Shown piece by piece: positions 6,624 to 8,228 of a stretch of DNA of 8,228 nucleotides (the first letter of the stretch is position 1; every line of letters begins with the position of its first letter). The stretch is taken from contig JAUUZT010000031.1 in NCBI GenBank assembly GCA_030589825.1, positions 1 to 8,228 of the forward strand, written 5' to 3'. Position numbers and translations under genes: made by a program. Under the pieces are notes generated by a model. That model did not search any database. It saw only the letters and a list, made by a program, of their open reading frames with translations, and was not told the DNA's origin. Source of the DNA: Dehalococcoidia bacterium (GTDB lineage: Bacteria > Chloroflexota > Dehalococcoidia > GIF9 > AB-539-J10).

Positions 6624-8228
6624 GGATGCCTTCTTGGTCCCAGCCTCTGGCTTGGTAACATTCTTCAATCATACTTAGAGGGTCTTTTAGTTGGCATGCT
6701 GATATAAGCGAGTATTTCCCGAACTCTGGCATCTGGAGACATCTCTCTGGAAGCACGTCATCTGCTTTCCTTATCCCTTCTCTCACATTGAATTTTCTTT
6801 GAAGGTTATATACACGCTCTCCTGTAGCCAAAATATCTTGCCCGTTGACGTCCCAACCTGTCAATGTGGTAATTAACTTGCCCAACTCATCTGGTCCGAT
6901 ACCTCGGAATATGTAGAACTTACAAATGCCCAGTACGTCTGGTATAACCCCGAAATCTTGGAGAAGCTTAGCTTCCTTTCCTTTGCCTTTCTCATCCCAG
7001 CGATCGAGTGTTTGAGGATCGGTCAGTCCGTATGGAAGTAGTCCAAAAGTGTTTTTTCGGTTGTCATATGCTGCAGCATTAATTGGATGGATATGGCACA
7101 TGCCCCTGTTACCCAGTGCGTATGTTATTGCCAGAGCTTTTCCTGATCTTGGATCGTGTGCGGGTCCTTCCATCCCCTTGATGTGTATTGCCAGCTTGTC
7201 AGCTCCATTACCAAGCTCCTGTGCTGCCTGTCTGACTCCTTTGGCTAGAAGTTTTCCAAGACCTGAATTGTTGGCGATTTTGTCTATCAGGGTTACCATG
7301 GTTTCGGCATTTCCCCACGATAAATTCAGACCATCGGACTTCATGTCGGTGATAATGCCGTTATCATAGCAATCCATAGCGAAGGCGATTACTGCGCCAG
7401 TGGATATAGTGTCTAATCCATACTCGTTACATAGATAATCTGCATGTACTGCAGCATCAACATCTTCATTGTAAACAAAGAAAGTGAAGGCGGACATGGT
7501 TTCATATTCACCCCCTTCATGTTGTGGGGTTTTCCATTGCCCTGAGTCAACTTTACAAATTCTTTTACATCTTAATACGCAACCTTTATAACAGGGTTCG
7601 GCTTTTACAAGGTTTTTATCTTTAAAGTGAGCGTAGAATTCCTCACCTTTTCCCCATGAATTCGATCTCCAGTTTTTTGTTGGAATATCTCCTGTATCGT
7701 CACAACCAACCAGCATACCTGTAGTGCCATCTGGTGCCATTCCTTTTCCTGCAGTTAGCTCAAGAACCTTTTTGTAATACTCTTTGCAGATTGCGATAAA
7801 CTCATCTGGATGGGCTATCGGAATTTCTCCGCTTCCTTTTACTGCGACAGCGAGTAGATTCTTTGACCCCATTACTGCACCTGCTCCTCCTCGTCCAAAT
7901 GCACGGGATTTACTCATAATACAGGCAAGATTTACCATGTTTTCGCCTGCAGGTCCTATTTCAACAAACTCAAAGGAGGCATCTTTGAGTTCATTTTTTA
8001 TGAGAAACTCCTCTTTTTGTGACGAGCTTTTCCCTTTGAGGGCTTTCGCAGGTCGTATCTCTACTTTGCTATCATGAATTACAATGTATTTCGCTTCTTT
8101 AGCCTTGCCCTCTATTACCAGGAAATCATAGCCTGCTCTCTTCAAAGCGCTGCCCCATTCTCCTCCAGCACGTGCTTCTCCCCAGATACCAGTAAGTGGA
8201 GACTTGAAACATACTTCGATAGAGCCTG
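6613..8228 (-). CDS. aor: Aldehyde:ferredoxin oxidoreductase, N terminus outside the window
   Basis: Tungsten (or molybdenum) bis-pyranopterin enzyme of the AOR family, which interconverts aldehydes and carboxylic acids with ferredoxin in the cytoplasm. The frame is open to the window edge. 537 residues are visible, numbered here from the codon at 8226-8224, and about 70 are missing against the usual 605-620. The start of the visible part, KSPLTGIWGEARAGGEWG (8-25), is a pterin-domain hallmark, as is ACIMSKSRAFGRGGAGAVMG (101-120). Pterin and metal site motifs follow: YGLDTISTG (269-277), EGPAHDPR (353-360), GNRGMCH (372-378) and DVLGIC (430-435), whose cysteine is the usual fourth [4Fe-4S] ligand. 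The other cluster cysteines are C212, C216, C220 and C224, spaced by three residues each instead of the usual CxxCxxxC. The C terminus stops soon after RGWDQEGIP, slightly short. Substrate unknown; the TTG at 8145 is not the start. Confidence 0.93.
   Translation of the reverse strand, partial: GSIEVCFKSPLTGIWGEARAGGEWGSALKRAGYDFLVIEGKAKEAKYIVIHDSKVEIRPAKALKGKSSSQKEEFLIKNELKDASFEFVEIGPAGENMVNLACIMSKSRAFGRGGAGAVMGSKNLLAVAVKGSGEIPIAHPDEFIAICKEYYKKVLELTAGKGMAPDGTTGMLVGCDDTGDIPTKNWRSNSWGKGEEFYAHFKDKNLVKAEPCYKGCVLRCKRICKVDSGQWKTPQHEGGEYETMSAFTFFVYNEDVDAAVHADYLCNEYGLDTISTGAVIAFAMDCYDNGIITDMKSDGLNLSWGNAETMVTLIDKIANNSGLGKLLAKGVRQAAQELGNGADKLAIHIKGMEGPAHDPRSGKALAITYALGNRGMCHIHPINAAAYDNRKNTFGLLPYGLTDPQTLDRWDEKGKGKEAKLLQDFGVIPDVLGICKFYIFRGIGPDELGKLITTLTGWDVNGQDILATGERVYNLQRKFNVREGIRKADDVLPERCLQMPEFGKYSLISACQLKDPLSMIEECYQARGWDQEGIPKS

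Noticed and set aside
7049..8077. Plus-strand open frames opposite the oxidoreductase (7049-7369 and 7784-8077)
   Set aside because: Both mirror conserved AOR coding sequence, with compositions typical of antisense frames, and have no supported start.
8143..8145. TTG at 8145 as start of the oxidoreductase
   Set aside because: The frame continues upstream to the window edge with clear AOR family sequence (KSPLTG, GEARAGG), so the gene is cut by the window rather than started here.
1..8228. Search for CRISPR arrays, tRNA or rRNA genes, riboswitches, insertion sequences and phage or defence genes
   Set aside because: No spaced direct repeats, cloverleaf-like segments, transposase or integrase motifs, or terminal inverted repeats were seen; nearly all the sequence is accounted for by housekeeping genes.

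Overview
The window reads as a compact, AT-leaning bacterial chromosome segment from an anaerobe. It holds six complete protein genes and two genes cut by the window edges. It has no RNA genes, CRISPR arrays, insertion sequences or phage genes. The tungsten/molybdenum-type aldehyde:ferredoxin oxidoreductase points to anaerobic, ferredoxin-based metabolism. Frequent TTG starts, a Lit-type lipoprotein acyltransferase and a DnaE with an intact PHP metal site would fit a monoderm-like lineage such as Chloroflexota (Dehalococcoidia) or a Firmicutes relative. That placement is inference from gene content, not proof.

Left part (1-2304), all on the plus strand: the C-terminal tail of an Amidohydro_2-like protein overlaps the start of thpR (RNA 2',3'-cyclic phosphodiesterase). 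A 114-base gap holding an extended -10 promoter follows. Next comes a probable three-gene operon: a 68-residue zinc-ribbon protein started at TTG, a ComF-type phosphoribosyltransferase, and the long form of the ribosome hibernation factor HPF, whose ribosome binding site starts on the comF stop codon.

Middle (2399-5851), minus strand: a complete 1150-residue DnaE, the replicative DNA polymerase III alpha subunit, convergent with hpf. An extended -10 element ends seven bases before the ATG and no Shine-Dalgarno is present, so the dnaE mRNA is predicted to be leaderless.

Right part (5910-8228): divergent from dnaE across only 58 bases lies a four-helix membrane protein of the DUF1461/TIGR01906 family, the family of Lit. 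Its 3' end overlaps by 11 bases the 3' end of a minus-strand aldehyde ferredoxin oxidoreductase. The N-terminal roughly 70 residues of that enzyme lie beyond the window, and its iron-sulfur cysteines have an unusual spacing.

Taken together these are housekeeping functions (RNA end processing, DNA replication, ribosome dormancy, lipoprotein maturation) next to one anaerobic metabolic enzyme. I see no clear new multi-gene system. The points most worth checking are the leaderless dnaE, the AOR cysteine pattern, the Lit assignment and the small zinc-ribbon gene.
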